Positions 41,566 through 50,154 of a stretch of 64,000 bases of DNA are shown piece after piece. The stretch is from Verrucomicrobiia bacterium (GTDB lineage Bacteria; Verrucomicrobiota; Verrucomicrobiia; Limisphaerales; UBA11358), in NCBI GenBank assembly GCA_031290985.1, contig JARLJW010000013.1, positions 1 through 64,000 on the forward strand, in the 5' to 3' direction. The translations under genes were made by a program, and so were the position numbers. The notes under the pieces were generated by a model, which worked only from the letters and a program-made list of their open reading frames with translations, was not told where the DNA came from and did not search any database. How positions within the stretch are numbered: position 1 is the stretch's first letter; every line of letters begins with the position of its first letter.

Positions 41566-42399
41566 ATGAAAACAAATCTTCTTATTTACGTGGCGATGGC
41601 GCTGGTGAATTTTGCCGCCACGGCCGCGCCGCTCACGGAAAGCACCTACACCGAGATCATTCGCGAGGTCAACACGCTCTCCACCGCCGGCAACCCGGCC
41701 GCCGCGAAGCTGAACGACGTCCTGAAGGCACTCGAACGCGTTCGCACCGGGCCGGAATCGCGCGCCGAACTCACGGCACCAGACAACACCATCACCCGCG
41801 TTGGCGCGAACACCGTTTTCTCTTTTTCCGACAGCGGCCGCACCTTAAACCTGGAACAGGGCAACCTGTTGTTCCACGCCCCGAAGGGCATCGGCGGCGG
41901 CACCATCAAATCCGGCGGCGCTTCGGCGGCCGTCTTGGGCACGACATTGATTGTTTCCGCCACGGCCGATGGCGGGTTCAAGGTCATCCTGCTCGAAGGC
42001 AAAGGCAAGGTGACGCTGCCCAATGGTAAAACCGTCGTCTTAAAGGCGGGCCAGATGGTCTTTGTCCTGCCCAACGGCACGGAATTAAGCAAGGTGATGA
42101 CCATCAACCTAGAACGGCTCGTGGCCGGCTCGCTGCTTATAGGGGGATTTAACCATCCGCTGCCTTCCCAACCGCTCATCGATTCGGCCATCGCGAAACA
42201 AAAAGGCCTGATCGCGGCTGGCGGCGCTGCGGACACCGGTGAAGCCGTGGGCAACGGTATCAACACCGTGGATCATGGCAGCTACCAGACTGCGGGCGGC
42301 CCGCCGCTGTCAAAAGGCCAGTATTCAAGCATTGCCAATTCGGCGATCGGCGGCGGTTCCGGCGGCAGAAATGTCAGCACCCTGGCCTTCAAACCTTGA
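41566..42399 (+). CDS. Secreted FecR-domain protein
   Basis: The protein has 277 residues. A signal peptide (KTNLLIYVAMALVNFAATAA) is followed by a FecR-type beta domain (about 50-175; SRAELTAPDNTITRVGANTV, ILLEGKGKVTLPNGKTVVLK, AGQMVFVLPNG). A Gly/Ser-rich tail without a membrane anchor closes the protein. Classical FecR relays siderophore signals to a sigma factor, but free-standing secreted FecR domains are common beside CHASE2 cyclases. It is divergent from such a cyclase and 11 bp ahead of an outer-membrane barrel gene. A shared envelope-signalling role is inference. Confidence 0.87.
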   Translation: MKTNLLIYVAMALVNFAATAAPLTESTYTEIIREVNTLSTAGNPAAAKLNDVLKALERVRTGPESRAELTAPDNTITRVGANTVFSFSDSGRTLNLEQGNLLFHAPKGIGGGTIKSGGASAAVLGTTLIVSATADGGFKVILLEGKGKVTLPNGKTVVLKAGQMVFVLPNGTELSKVMTINLERLVAGSLLIGGFNHPLPSQPLIDSAIAKQKGLIAAGGAADTGEAVGNGINTVDHGSYQTAGGPPLSKGQYSSIANSAIGGGSGGRNVSTLAFKP

Positions 42400-42410
42400 A
42401 CCAATCCATC

Positions 42411-43457
42411 ATGAAGAAAATCATTTATCCGGCATTGGTTTGCGGTTGTCTTGGCGCGGCCCGTTCCGCAGAAGCGCAAAATCCCGCCGCCGGCCAGCAG
42501 GCGGATGCCTGGCGCTTCCGGGAAGCGCTGCTATCCACCTCCGTTTCCTCCAACGCCGCGCCAGAATTGTACAGTGGCGAAACCAGCGATGTCGGCCCCC
42601 AGACGTTGCTGCAGCTGAAGCAGCGCCGCCATTATATCCGCGCCTTTGGGGATGAGCAGATGTTCTATACCGACAACGTATTCCTGGCGGACAAGACCCA
42701 GCTGGTTCAAAAAGGCCAGCAGAGTTCGGATGTGCTGGTCAGCACTGTGCAGGTAGCGCTGGCACCTGATGCCTATGACGTCCTCGGCGGGCAGCTCTCG
42801 CCGGAGATCGGCTACCAGCATCAATGGTTCACGTACGGCCTGATTAGCCATGAACAGGTGCAGATCGTCGCCTTCAGCACCACAACCTCGCCCCGAATCA
42901 CCTCGATCGATGTGTTCGACTTCAATGTACAAACGATTTTCGGCGGGGCCACGTGGCGCCGGCACAATTGGGATTTTTCCCTGGGCACGGACTTCCGCCG
43001 GTTCCTCGACTCGGGAAATTATAATGAGTTTTACCGTGAGATCGCCCCGCGCTGGGCTGCGCATTACACCTTCCCGCTGGCGGACAACAAATCGATCACG
43101 GTCGGATATGAAGGTGACTACCGTTTCACCACCACCCAGAACGCCTTCCCGGCCAATACGGATGATTATAATGACCGTACGGACCACAGCTTCGTGCTGA
43201 GTGGTGACTGGTGGTTATGTCCGCACGCCGGTCTGCAACCGTTTTACCGGCTTCAATATTCAGCCTTCACGCATGTCCTCGGCGGACGTGAGGATTTGCT
43301 AAATTCCTTCGGCATAGCACTGCAATTGCCGTTCACCCGGAATATCGCGCTGCGCACGTACATCAGCTACGACATTTTGCAGACCAGCGGCCAGTATGTG
43401 CAGAGTTACTCCAACCTCGATGTGGGCGGTGGCTTGAATCTCTCCGTGCGATTCTGA
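42411..43457 (+). CDS. Outer-membrane beta-barrel protein
   Basis: This 348-residue protein has a signal peptide (about 1-22, ending near ARSAEAQ). Alternating aromatic/polar strands make up the rest (WRRHNWDFSLGTDFRRFLDS, WAAHYTFPLADNKSITVGYE, VGGGLNLSVRF), ending in a C-terminal Phe as outer-membrane barrels do. I do not recognise a named family. The ATG at 42411 starts the signal peptide. A TTG overlapping the FecR stop is an alternative. It shares a transcript with the FecR gene. Confidence 0.82.
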   Translation: MKKIIYPALVCGCLGAARSAEAQNPAAGQQADAWRFREALLSTSVSSNAAPELYSGETSDVGPQTLLQLKQRRHYIRAFGDEQMFYTDNVFLADKTQLVQKGQQSSDVLVSTVQVALAPDAYDVLGGQLSPEIGYQHQWFTYGLISHEQVQIVAFSTTTSPRITSIDVFDFNVQTIFGGATWRRHNWDFSLGTDFRRFLDSGNYNEFYREIAPRWAAHYTFPLADNKSITVGYEGDYRFTTTQNAFPANTDDYNDRTDHSFVLSGDWWLCPHAGLQPFYRLQYSAFTHVLGGREDLLNSFGIALQLPFTRNIALRTYISYDILQTSGQYVQSYSNLDVGGGLNLSVRF

Positions 43458-43495
43458 GTTGGAACGATCGGCGGTCATAGACCGGCCCGCTACAG

Positions 43496-45076
43496 TCACC
43501 GCGCGGCCATCAATGGCTTGTGGTAGCTGTGGCATTCCGCGCAGGTGTCCGCCACGCCGCCGCGCGGACTGTGGCAGGTCACGCAAGTTTCCCTCGGGGG
43601 CAGCAAAATATCCGCCGTGTCCTTGCTGTGGACCGCGTCGTGACATTGCGCGCAGGCGATGTTCAGGTGCTTCGCATGGTTGAATTTGGCCTGCGTCAGC
43701 CAGTGCTCCGTCTGCACCGGATGGGTGATCTGCGGTGAACCGGCCGCCGCTGCCTTCACCTCGTGACAATAAGCGCAGCCCGGAAACAACGCCCGGGTCG
43801 CCCCGCTCAGGTCCCCAACCTGCGCCTCCGGTCCGAAGGTGGCCGTGCTGAAGAAAACCCGCCGCTCCAGATCCTCCCCGCTGCCGAACTGTGTCCGCAA
43901 ACCCGCAAGTTTCGCCGTCACAAAACCGTTTACGTCTGCCGGGTTTTCCTTCGCCGCTAGGTCCGCGTATTGCTTGGGCAGGCTGCGCAGGTAGGCTGAA
44001 ATAAAATCGACGTTTCCGTGCGGCAGCATCAGTTGCGGCGTCTCCGGGTCGAATTGCAGCGAGTGGCACACGCGGCAGTTTTTTTCAAAGGCCACCGGCT
44101 TCATGAATGTGCCCGCCGCATCCGGTTGATGACAGAACGCGCAATCCAGTTTTTCGCCGCCCGGCAGTTTTGGGATCGTCGTGCCGGTCAGGTGCAGGAG
44201 GTGGTTGAATTTCAACGTGTCCGGGTCGCGCAGCTTGTCCGTGAGGAAACGGAACTGCGGATGGTCATCCGCGAAATGATGCACGACCGGCAACGGAACA
44301 TTCCCGGCACTGGCGGCGGCGGCCATTTTCGTCGCGTCGCCGTGGCAGAAATTGCAGTTCTCATCCGTCGGCGCCGCCATCATCTTGCCCTGATGCTCCA
44401 GATGGCAGAAGGCGCAGGAGACCGGCAGTGCGGACGGCTGGTGCACATTTCTGCCGGTGTGACATTTCAAGCAGGACTCGTCGATCACCGTCGGCGTGGC
44501 CGCGTGGGCCGCCGCCAGCTTCTTTAAGTCCAGGATGCCCGGGTTGGCGTGCAGTGCCGCGTGCATCATGCCGTGCGGCCCAGTGTTGCCGGCCACATGA
44601 CAGGCGCCGCAGCCTTGGTTCAGATGGTTCGTTGCCGCCAGCGCCAAGAACTGTGAACCCGAATGCGGCTGCGAGATTTCGCCGGGGCTGATGAAATGAT
44701 TCCGCCACGGCGGATTGCCCAGCACCACCAAAAGCACGGCGCAGGACAGGGCGATGACCGCCAGCGTCAACCGCCCCCGCCACCAGCGCAACGTCGGCAC
44801 CGGCGAACACTTCGGGATCGGCCGGCAGCAGCTTCCGTCCGGCAACGGCCCGGCCTCGCACGCGCCGCCGGTGCGCGTGCATTTCCAGCGGCCCTTCGTT
44901 TCGCCGGGCTTCAATTCCAAGATGGGTTTGCACTCGGCGGTCGCGCGGCAACGGCCCTTCGCATCCGGGCCGGGCCGGCAGGCGTTGCCGTCGCAGGCGC
45001 GGCCGCAGATCCAGTTCTGGTTTGGCCGGGCGTAATTCTGCGCGTCAAAATCCGGCGCTGGCAGCTGCTCGCTCAT
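43496..45076 (-). CDS. Membrane-anchored decaheme c-type cytochrome with duplicated Cys-rich head
   Basis: The protein has 526 residues. Residues about 18-85 hold two tandem Cys-rich units of the form W-x-C-x-R...C-x-x-G-P...G-x-C-x5-C-x-P (ICGRACDGNAC... and WKCTRTGGAC...), each with at least four conserved cysteines. One membrane helix follows (RLTLAVIALSCAVLLVVLG). The exported part carries ten CxxCH haem sites (CGACH, CLKCH, CAFCH, CNFCH, CAFCH, CRVCH, CAYCH, CAQCH, CVTCH, CAECH). Orientation puts the Cys-rich head in the cytoplasm and the haems outside. It is the last gene of a four-gene redox operon and overlaps the cytochrome b gene by 4 bp. I chose the ATG at 45076. Confidence 0.9.
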   Translation of the reverse strand: MSEQLPAPDFDAQNYARPNQNWICGRACDGNACRPGPDAKGRCRATAECKPILELKPGETKGRWKCTRTGGACEAGPLPDGSCCRPIPKCSPVPTLRWWRGRLTLAVIALSCAVLLVVLGNPPWRNHFISPGEISQPHSGSQFLALAATNHLNQGCGACHVAGNTGPHGMMHAALHANPGILDLKKLAAAHAATPTVIDESCLKCHTGRNVHQPSALPVSCAFCHLEHQGKMMAAPTDENCNFCHGDATKMAAAASAGNVPLPVVHHFADDHPQFRFLTDKLRDPDTLKFNHLLHLTGTTIPKLPGGEKLDCAFCHQPDAAGTFMKPVAFEKNCRVCHSLQFDPETPQLMLPHGNVDFISAYLRSLPKQYADLAAKENPADVNGFVTAKLAGLRTQFGSGEDLERRVFFSTATFGPEAQVGDLSGATRALFPGCAYCHEVKAAAAGSPQITHPVQTEHWLTQAKFNHAKHLNIACAQCHDAVHSKDTADILLPPRETCVTCHSPRGGVADTCAECHSYHKPLMAAR

Positions 45077-45888
45077 CGTGCACCTCCCGAAAATCCAAAC
45101 ACCAAAACAATGTGCAGAAGCGTGAAAATCATCAGCCCGTAGGTCAGCGGAATGTGGACGAACAGCCACAGCTTGAGCGCCAGTTGCAGCGCGCGGTGAT
45201 AATCCAGCCCGTCCTTCTGCCGGACGAGCCCGGCGAGCTTTTCAATCTTCTCGCGGTCAGCCTCCGCGGCGAAACGGCGCAGGTCTTCAAGCTCGGCGAT
45301 CAGCGCACTGGCCGCCCGGCGCGATTCCGCCAGGTGCAGCCAGAAATGTTTCGGGCCGGAGAAAAATCCCGCCAGCCGCTTCGCGTAAAATTCCGCGATC
45401 ACCGGCGACTTCGCGTCCTTCCCCAGCGCCAGCTCCTCCGCCGCGGTTTTCGCCGCGTGGCGCACCGCGGGGATCTTTTCAAAGATGACCTCGCCGCCGC
45501 GCGTCGCCAGCCGGCGCGGCAGCACGCGGCTGAAAAACAGCCCCACCATGCCGCTGCCGCTCACCAGCACGAACAACCACGCCAGTGTGATCTCAAACCA
45601 GCCGTGCGGCAGGCGGAATTTCAGGTGGATGAGAAACAGCAGCGTCGTGAAAAAGCCGAGGTAGATGTGGATTTGCAGCCACGTCTCGGATTTGCCCAGC
45701 GGCAGGAACGGCAGTTTTTTGCGGACGTTATAAATGGTCAGTATGAACATTCCCGCCAGCAGCGCCCAGCCGGTGAGGAAGGCGTAGTTCGCCAGCGTGC
45801 TGTATTTGGCATTCAGCCACAACGCCCCCGCCGTCGCGGCGAGGAGCGCGAACAGGCCGAGATAAAGTTGGCGGCGGAAGCGGGTCAT
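45073..45888 (-). CDS. b-type cytochrome-like membrane protein
   Basis: This 271-residue protein has about six membrane helices. Histidines suited to haem b ligation lie in helices reading LQIHIYLGFFTTLLFLIHLK and LWLFVHIPLTYGLMIFTLLH. A soluble helical insert of about 100 residues (EVIFEKIPAVRHAAKTAAEE onward) separates the helix groups. It resembles cytochrome b561/ferric-reductase-type electron carriers, though I cannot name a family. It overlaps the ferredoxin gene and the decaheme gene by 4 bp each. It likely passes electrons from the cytoplasmic Fe-S protein across the membrane. Confidence 0.82.
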   Translation of the reverse strand: MTRFRRQLYLGLFALLAATAGALWLNAKYSTLANYAFLTGWALLAGMFILTIYNVRKKLPFLPLGKSETWLQIHIYLGFFTTLLFLIHLKFRLPHGWFEITLAWLFVLVSGSGMVGLFFSRVLPRRLATRGGEVIFEKIPAVRHAAKTAAEELALGKDAKSPVIAEFYAKRLAGFFSGPKHFWLHLAESRRAASALIAELEDLRRFAAEADREKIEKLAGLVRQKDGLDYHRALQLALKLWLFVHIPLTYGLMIFTLLHIVLVFGFSGGAR

Positions 45889-47609
45889 AATTTCAGCCAC
45901 TTCGAAAGCGCATCCAGATTGTTCAAGTTCATCCGCGTGAGCGCCCCGTGCGGGCACGCGCGTTCACAGGACGGCCCGCCATGATTCTCCACGCACAAAT
46001 CGCACTTCGTCGCCTTGGCGATGGGCTTCATTTCCTGGTCCACCAGAAATTCGCCGCGCTCATCCCGCGCCTCAACCATGCGGATGGCATCGTACGGACA
46101 ATTGGTGAAACAGGACTTGCAGCCGATGCACGTCGCCGGGTTGATGACCACCTGTCCCGCAAACGACTCGCGGTGGATCGCCCCGGTCGGGCAGCCGATC
46201 ATGCAGACCGGGTCCGCGCAGTGCATGCAGGCATTCGCGATCATCAGCCGCCCGGCGGTGGGCCCGTGGCGCAGGAAACGCGGATTATTGTCGTGCGTCG
46301 AGGCGCAGGCGCGCACGCAATCGTCGCAGCGCGTACAGCGGTCAAGGTCGATCACCATCGTGGCCGTGCCGTTGAAAAAACGGTTCTCCGTGAGGAACTC
46401 CAAAATTTCCGCGCCGACTTTTTCCCGCGTGGCGGTTTCCGGCGGGGAGAAATCCAGGTCATCCGCCGCCTTTTCCACCGGCGGCGGCAGTTCACTTTTC
46501 GGCAGCGATGGCAGGACGATTTCCTCCATTACACGCGTCGGCACGATGAGCAAGTGCGTGTAGCCGATGGCGCGGAGCGAGAACTGCATGTTCACCGTCG
46601 CATCCTCGTTGCGCCAGTTGTGGGCGATCTCATTCAGCCCGAAAATCTGCCCGGCACCGATGTAGTTCAAGGTGCGTTCACCCCCGCCGAATTTCTGGCT
46701 CACCCGCGCGAACCCCGCGCGCAGCAGCACGATGCCGTTCGGATAATCGCCCTGGCCCACGATCACCGGTTCCTTCTCCGGTCGCACGCTGCCGGATTGC
46801 GCGAGCCGCTTGTATTCACCCGACCAGTCGTAGTCGCCGAACGTCGCGAACTCAACCGCCTCCGCCACGCGGTCGAGCTGCTCCTTGCTCAAATTCTTGA
46901 ACAGCGGCGTCGCACGCAGATACGAGGCCAGCGCGCGTTCACGGTAGATCTTGTTGATGTGCGTCCGCAGCGCGTCATCGGATTTCATCAGGTCGCGCAG
47001 ACCCTGCCAGCGGATTTCCAGCAGTTCCGCATCGTCGCTGTCGACAAAAATCGTCGAGGTGCGCGCCATGCGGCTTAGTGCGGCGATCTCGCCAAAAAAT
47101 TCCCCGGCGGTCATCTCCGCCGTGCGGTGCTGGTCGAGGATGCGCGGCACGTCCTGCAGAAAAACCCGCGTCGCATTTTCATCCTGCCGTGCACTGACGC
47201 CGGAGCTTTGCCCCAAGATGGACCGCGGCAGCACCTCCGGCGCACGCGAACGGTTCCAAAGTTGTGCTAGCGTGCGGAAAACGCCTTTTTTCCCCGTCGC
47301 CTGCCGGCCCAGTAATGAAGGCGAGAGGTCCGGCTTCAACACCACGCGCGCCGCGCCCTGCAGGATGAGAAAGGCGGAAGTCCCGTAGTCGCCCTGGCGC
47401 ATGATGATTTCGCCCTTGCGAAACTTCAGAATGCGCATGTCGTTGCGGATGATTTCGCGGAGCGGCGTGCGCTTGGGAAATTTTTCCACATCCATCTGGC
47501 TGAACGGCGCCGTGAACAGCAGCCGGTTCACGTCCTCGTCGGTCATGTTCGTGTCGAACGCGACATCCCAGCGTTGCGGGCGTTCGAGGATGGTCGGGGC
47601 GTCGGGCAT
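45885..47609 (-). CDS. Double cNMP-binding-fold protein fused to a four-cluster ferredoxin module
   Basis: This 574-residue cytoplasmic protein has a first Crp-like domain at about 30-205, with a 60-residue insert after the first strands (RILKFRKGEIIMRQGDYGTS ... AGEFFGEIAALSRMARTSTI). A second lies at about 215-370 (PVIVGQGDYPNGIVLLRAGF). Residues about 420-560 are a DmsB/HybA-type electron-transfer module with sixteen cysteines in four sets: CTRCDDCVRAC, CMHCADPVCMIGC, CIGCKSCFTNC and CDLCVENHGGPSCERAC. The first domain keeps FGEIAALSRMARTST, close to a real cyclic-nucleotide cassette. The second looks degenerate. It probably links the flavin reductase to the membrane cytochrome, gated by a nucleotide; that gating is inference. 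Confidence 0.9.
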   Translation of the reverse strand: MPDAPTILERPQRWDVAFDTNMTDEDVNRLLFTAPFSQMDVEKFPKRTPLREIIRNDMRILKFRKGEIIMRQGDYGTSAFLILQGAARVVLKPDLSPSLLGRQATGKKGVFRTLAQLWNRSRAPEVLPRSILGQSSGVSARQDENATRVFLQDVPRILDQHRTAEMTAGEFFGEIAALSRMARTSTIFVDSDDAELLEIRWQGLRDLMKSDDALRTHINKIYRERALASYLRATPLFKNLSKEQLDRVAEAVEFATFGDYDWSGEYKRLAQSGSVRPEKEPVIVGQGDYPNGIVLLRAGFARVSQKFGGGERTLNYIGAGQIFGLNEIAHNWRNEDATVNMQFSLRAIGYTHLLIVPTRVMEEIVLPSLPKSELPPPVEKAADDLDFSPPETATREKVGAEILEFLTENRFFNGTATMVIDLDRCTRCDDCVRACASTHDNNPRFLRHGPTAGRLMIANACMHCADPVCMIGCPTGAIHRESFAGQVVINPATCIGCKSCFTNCPYDAIRMVEARDERGEFLVDQEMKPIAKATKCDLCVENHGGPSCERACPHGALTRMNLNNLDALSKWLKL

Positions 47610-48917
47610 TTAGGCGTCGAGCACGAGATCGTTCTTTGGCCGGCAAACGCACGTCAGGCAGCTGCCGGGATTTGGCGTGGCATCAGGCTTCTTCAAGTAA
47701 TCCACCTCGCCGGACTTGATGGCGACTTCGCACGAGCCACAGCCGCCTGCGCAGCAGCCGGAATCGATCTTCACCCCCTGCGATTTCGCGAACTCCAGCA
47801 GGTTTTCCAGCCCCGGCTCCCAGCGGACGGTCTTGTTCGAGCGCGCAAACGTGATCATCACCTTCTGCAGATGCGAGGTCTCGGCCGGCGTGGGCGCCGC
47901 GGCTTTTTTCTTAACCGTCGCCGGGCCGAACGCCTCGAAGTGCACCACGCTGTCCGGCACACCCCACGCCTCCAGACCGTCCGTGAGGCTCTTCATGAAC
48001 GCGCCGCTGCCGCACAGGTAATATTCAAAATTATTCGATGGCAGCACTTCCTTTAACAGCTCGATACCCACGCGCCCTTCATGCTGGTAATCCTTTCCTT
48101 TCACGTCCTTTTCGCCCGGCTTGCTGTACGCCACATGCAGGTGGATGTTGTCATTCTCCGCCGCAAGCTTTTCCAGCTCCTCCTTGTGGATGTGTTCGCG
48201 CCGGTTGCGCACGCCGAAGAAGAAATACGCCTCGCGCTTCGAACCGCTCGCCGCGATGGCGTTGGCCATGCACAGCATCGGCGTGATCCCCACGCCGCCC
48301 GCCAGCAAGACAATGGGATGCGTCTGCGTCATGTCCAAAAAGAAATGACCCGTCGGCGATTTCACGTTGAGGATGTCCCCCTCCTTCACCATGTCGGTGA
48401 AATAGCTTGAGCCCGCACCGGGCGGCACGTCGGGTTTGTCCGGCGGGTTCTTTTCCTTTTTGATGGTGACGCGGTAATAATCCTTCTGGTGCGGGCTGTC
48501 GGACAGCGAGTAGCAGCGGATCAGCGGCTTGTCGCGCCCGGGCAGGTCCAATTGAAAGGTCAGGTATTGCCCCGGCTTAAAGGCGGGCAGCGGCCGGCCG
48601 TCATGCGGCTTCAGGTAAAAGGCATTGACGTCATCGCACTGGGTGACTTTTTTGAAGACGGAAAATTTGCGGATGCCGTTCCAGCCCGCCTCCGCCTGTT
48701 CGGCCTCGCGGCAGCGGAGCCGCGTTTCCTGCAATTGGGCGCGGAGTTTTTCCACCGCGACCTTTTGCTGGATGCGTTCGCCGTTGAGCCGAAGCAGGGC
48801 GCGGAAGACTTCCACCGCCAGCCACGCCAGCAACCCCACGAGCAGGGCCAGTCCGGCGAGGTAGCTCAAACCGGCACCATTAGCGTTTTGCCAGGATTCA
48901 ATTAGGGTTGCATTCAC
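47610..48917 (-). CDS. Membrane-anchored FAD/NAD(P)H reductase with 2Fe-2S ferredoxin domain
   Basis: The protein has 435 residues. One membrane helix (LSYLAGLALLVGLLAWLAVE) and a short coiled coil (about 40-75) are followed by an FR-type FAD-binding domain (about 85-195; flavin motif IRCYSLSDSPH). An NAD(P)-binding domain comes next (about 200-330; LLAGGVGITPMLCMANAIA), then a plant-type 2Fe-2S domain at the C terminus (DSGCCAGGCGSCEVAIKSG ... CLTCVC). The domain order matches oxygenase reductases and NqrF-like proteins. It is the first gene of the redox operon, directly abutting the ferredoxin fusion gene. It starts with GTG at 48917, only 29 bp from the divergent tetraheme gene. Confidence 0.92.
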   Translation of the reverse strand: MNATLIESWQNANGAGLSYLAGLALLVGLLAWLAVEVFRALLRLNGERIQQKVAVEKLRAQLQETRLRCREAEQAEAGWNGIRKFSVFKKVTQCDDVNAFYLKPHDGRPLPAFKPGQYLTFQLDLPGRDKPLIRCYSLSDSPHQKDYYRVTIKKEKNPPDKPDVPPGAGSSYFTDMVKEGDILNVKSPTGHFFLDMTQTHPIVLLAGGVGITPMLCMANAIAASGSKREAYFFFGVRNRREHIHKEELEKLAAENDNIHLHVAYSKPGEKDVKGKDYQHEGRVGIELLKEVLPSNNFEYYLCGSGAFMKSLTDGLEAWGVPDSVVHFEAFGPATVKKKAAAPTPAETSHLQKVMITFARSNKTVRWEPGLENLLEFAKSQGVKIDSGCCAGGCGSCEVAIKSGEVDYLKKPDATPNPGSCLTCVCRPKNDLVLDA

Positions 48918-48946
48918 GCCTCCACTCCATTAACCAATTTAAAGCC

Positions 48947-50068
48947 GTGAGTAAAACAATTTGTCACTCCCTGCTTGTGGGGCTCCTGTGTGGGGCCGCG
49001 ACCGCGTATGGCGCGGACTCCGCGGCAAAGTTTCTCGGCGCCGGTTCCTGCGCCAGCTCCGGCTGCCACGGCGGCGGCGGCGCCCACCAAAACCAGTTTC
49101 TCACCTGGTCGCTCAGGGACTTCCACTCGCAACGCCCGCCCGCCACGCTCACAACCGCCCGCTCCAAACAGATCGGCGAAGCCTTGAACATCAAGGATCC
49201 CACGGCGGACCCGCAATGCACCACCTGCCACGCCCCGCTGCGTGAGGTGCCGGAAAATCTGCGGGGCGAAAGTTTCAAGGTCAGCGAAGGCGTGTCGTGC
49301 GAAAGCTGCCACGGCCCCGCAGAAAACTGGCTCCGCGCCCACACCCGCCACGACTACACCCGCGCCGACCGTACCGCCGCCGGCATGCGCGACCTCCAAA
49401 ACCTCTATGTTCGCGCCAACACCTGTGTTCCGTGCCACCAGGTCGTTTCCCAGCCGTTGCTCAAGGCCGGTCATCCTGAGCTGATCTTCGAACTCGATGG
49501 CCAGAGCGTCGCCGAGCCCAAACATTGGAGCGCGGAAAAGAACGGCAACAGCGCCCAGGCCTGGTTTGTGGGGCAGGCGGTGGCCTTACGGGAAATGAGC
49601 TGGCAATTGGGTCAGGCACATGTCATAGAAGCGGGAATAAATTTTTCCGGCACAAATCTGGTTGCGCGCTGCTCCGCCTTGTCGTGGCTGTTGCACAATG
49701 CCACGGCGGACAATTCCGTGGTGCAATTATATGCTGAAGATTTTGGCTCGCTTCAACATTGGGCTGACCAGCAGGCGCTCGAAAAGTCCGACCTCATCTG
49801 GTCCGATCAGTTGACGCAGGAATATCTGACCCGGCTGGCGAATCTGGCCGGTAGTTTTTCCAATAACCAGATTCCCCAATACATTCAGGCCCGCCGCGCC
49901 GAGCGCCTGGTTCTCGCCCTCGACCGCCTCCTTGCCGCGCAAAACAACCACAAGGCCGATGCCGAATTGAACCAGCTCTTCAAACTCGCCCAATCCGTGC
50001 CCGACTTCGACCCCGCGCAATTCGCCGCCGCGCTGGAGAAGTTTTCCACCGCCCTCGCCGCCCCGTGA
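48947..50068 (+). CDS. Periplasmic tetraheme cytochrome c (c554-like) with a CX4CH site
   Basis: This 373-residue protein has a signal peptide (KTICHSLLVGLLCGAATAYG). Four haem sites are visible: CASSGCH (C-x4-C-H), CTTCH, CESCH and CVPCH. The early GAGSCASSGCHGGGG and the SCESCHGPAENW stretch resemble cytochrome c554-type multiheme proteins. The C-terminal 170 residues are helical without haem sites (LTRLANLAGSFSNNQIPQYI, RRAERLVLALDRLLAAQNN). The GTG at 48947 gives the signal peptide. It is divergent from the redox operon and probably co-regulated with it as an electron acceptor or donor. Confidence 0.85.
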   Translation: MSKTICHSLLVGLLCGAATAYGADSAAKFLGAGSCASSGCHGGGGAHQNQFLTWSLRDFHSQRPPATLTTARSKQIGEALNIKDPTADPQCTTCHAPLREVPENLRGESFKVSEGVSCESCHGPAENWLRAHTRHDYTRADRTAAGMRDLQNLYVRANTCVPCHQVVSQPLLKAGHPELIFELDGQSVAEPKHWSAEKNGNSAQAWFVGQAVALREMSWQLGQAHVIEAGINFSGTNLVARCSALSWLLHNATADNSVVQLYAEDFGSLQHWADQQALEKSDLIWSDQLTQEYLTRLANLAGSFSNNQIPQYIQARRAERLVLALDRLLAAQNNHKADAELNQLFKLAQSVPDFDPAQFAAALEKFSTALAAP

Positions 50069-50154
50069 CCAGATTGCCCGCATAAAACTTCATGGCCTGT
50101 TGTGTCGGGGCGTAGCGCAAAAGAGAGTAAAAGCGGATGACCCTCTGCAACTTG

